This document shows, one piece after another, positions 6,167 to 6,241 of a DNA stretch of 6,241 nucleotides. The DNA comes from Dehalococcoidia bacterium (GTDB taxonomy: Bacteria; Chloroflexota; Dehalococcoidia; JACVQG01; JAHKAY01). The position numbers and the translations under genes are program-made. The stretch lies in the NCBI GenBank assembly GCA_030740315.1, contig JASLXN010000094.1:1-6241 (forward strand), given 5' to 3'. The notes below the pieces were generated by a model. The model did not search any database and had not been told where the DNA came from. It saw nothing but the letters and a program-made list of their open reading frames with translations. Numbering within the stretch: position 1 is the first letter of the stretch; each line of letters begins with the position of its first letter.

Positions 6167-6241
6167 CTGAATAAAACTGCCAGCCCCAACTATCTCCAAC
6201 TCTTCGCCGCTGGCACGCTCGGGAACACCATTATCGCCTCA
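6167..6241 (+). CDS. possible N-terminus of an Old Yellow Enzyme/2,4-dienoyl-CoA reductase-like flavoprotein (partial)
   Basis: After an in-frame stop at 6155-6157 this frame runs open to the edge. It encodes NYLQLFAAGTLGNTIIAS, which fits the N-terminal signature of NADH:flavin oxidoreductases of the Old Yellow Enzyme family (LF-x-P-x-x-IGN-x-x-x-x-NRI). Codons are strongly C-ending (AAC, CTC, TTC, GCC, ACC, ATC), as in the real genes of this window, and the other frames look less natural. ODD: no ATG, GTG or TTG lies between the stop and the motif. The only near-start is CTG at 6167, directly after AGAGG, too close for a normal ribosome site. The gene may use a rare start, be broken at its 5' end, or contain a base error. 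With fewer than 25 residues visible, the family call is tentative. Confidence 0.4.
   Translation, partial: MNKTASPNYLQLFAAGTLGNTIIAS

Noticed and set aside
6088..6174. 28-codon plus-strand frame starting with ATG, ending at TAA over the possible OYE start
   Set aside because: No Shine-Dalgarno site and no recognisable product; kept only as a remark on possible coupling.
6190..6240. Minus-strand frame entering from the right edge and ending at TAG 6192-6190 as a gene C-terminus
   Set aside because: Only 16 residues, and the plus-strand frame over the same bases has better codon use and a recognisable motif.

Overview
The window is GC-rich bacterial DNA with tightly packed genes, clear Shine-Dalgarno sites and a mix of ATG, GTG and TTG starts. 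The protein families (fumarate-reductase-type FAD oxidoreductase, nitronate monooxygenase-like flavoproteins, an Old Yellow Enzyme-like N-terminus, a radical SAM/SPASM enzyme) and the frequent use of ATA and AGG codons despite high GC suggest an anaerobe. My best guess is an uncultured Chloroflexota of the Dehalococcoidia type; this is inferred from style and not proven by a marker gene.

Layout, left to right. (1) A minus-strand FAD-binding oxidoreductase runs off the left edge (start at 1115). (2) Across a 165-bp divergent intergenic region lies a plus-strand pair: a nitronate monooxygenase-like flavoprotein (1281-2249), then a galactose-1-phosphate uridylyltransferase-like protein whose true start is probably the GTG at 2346. 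(3) A 290-bp non-coding stretch with a hairpin repeat separates this pair from a convergent minus-strand pair. (4) That pair, read right to left, is a FabK/nitronate monooxygenase-like flavoprotein (5682-4726) followed 60 bp later by a radical SAM/SPASM protein with a TTG start (4666-3677). (5) A long divergent intergenic region (5683-6166) holds a candidate promoter inside an inverted repeat. (6) At the right edge a plus-strand reading frame looks like the first residues of an Old Yellow Enzyme/2,4-dienoyl-CoA reductase-type flavoprotein, without a normal start codon.

The theme is flavin redox chemistry: three clear flavoproteins and probably a fourth, with one radical SAM enzyme and one nucleotidyl-transferase relative. 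The genes look like accessory catabolic or redox functions, but no pathway can be assigned from the sequence. The most notable points are the two paralogous TIM-barrel flavoproteins, only one of which keeps the catalytic histidine; a SPASM-type radical SAM enzyme with textbook cysteine spacing and a tiny overlapping upstream reading frame; and a GalT-like enzyme outside any visible Leloir context. I see no CRISPR array, insertion sequence, tRNA or rRNA, and no convincing evidence of a wholly new system.
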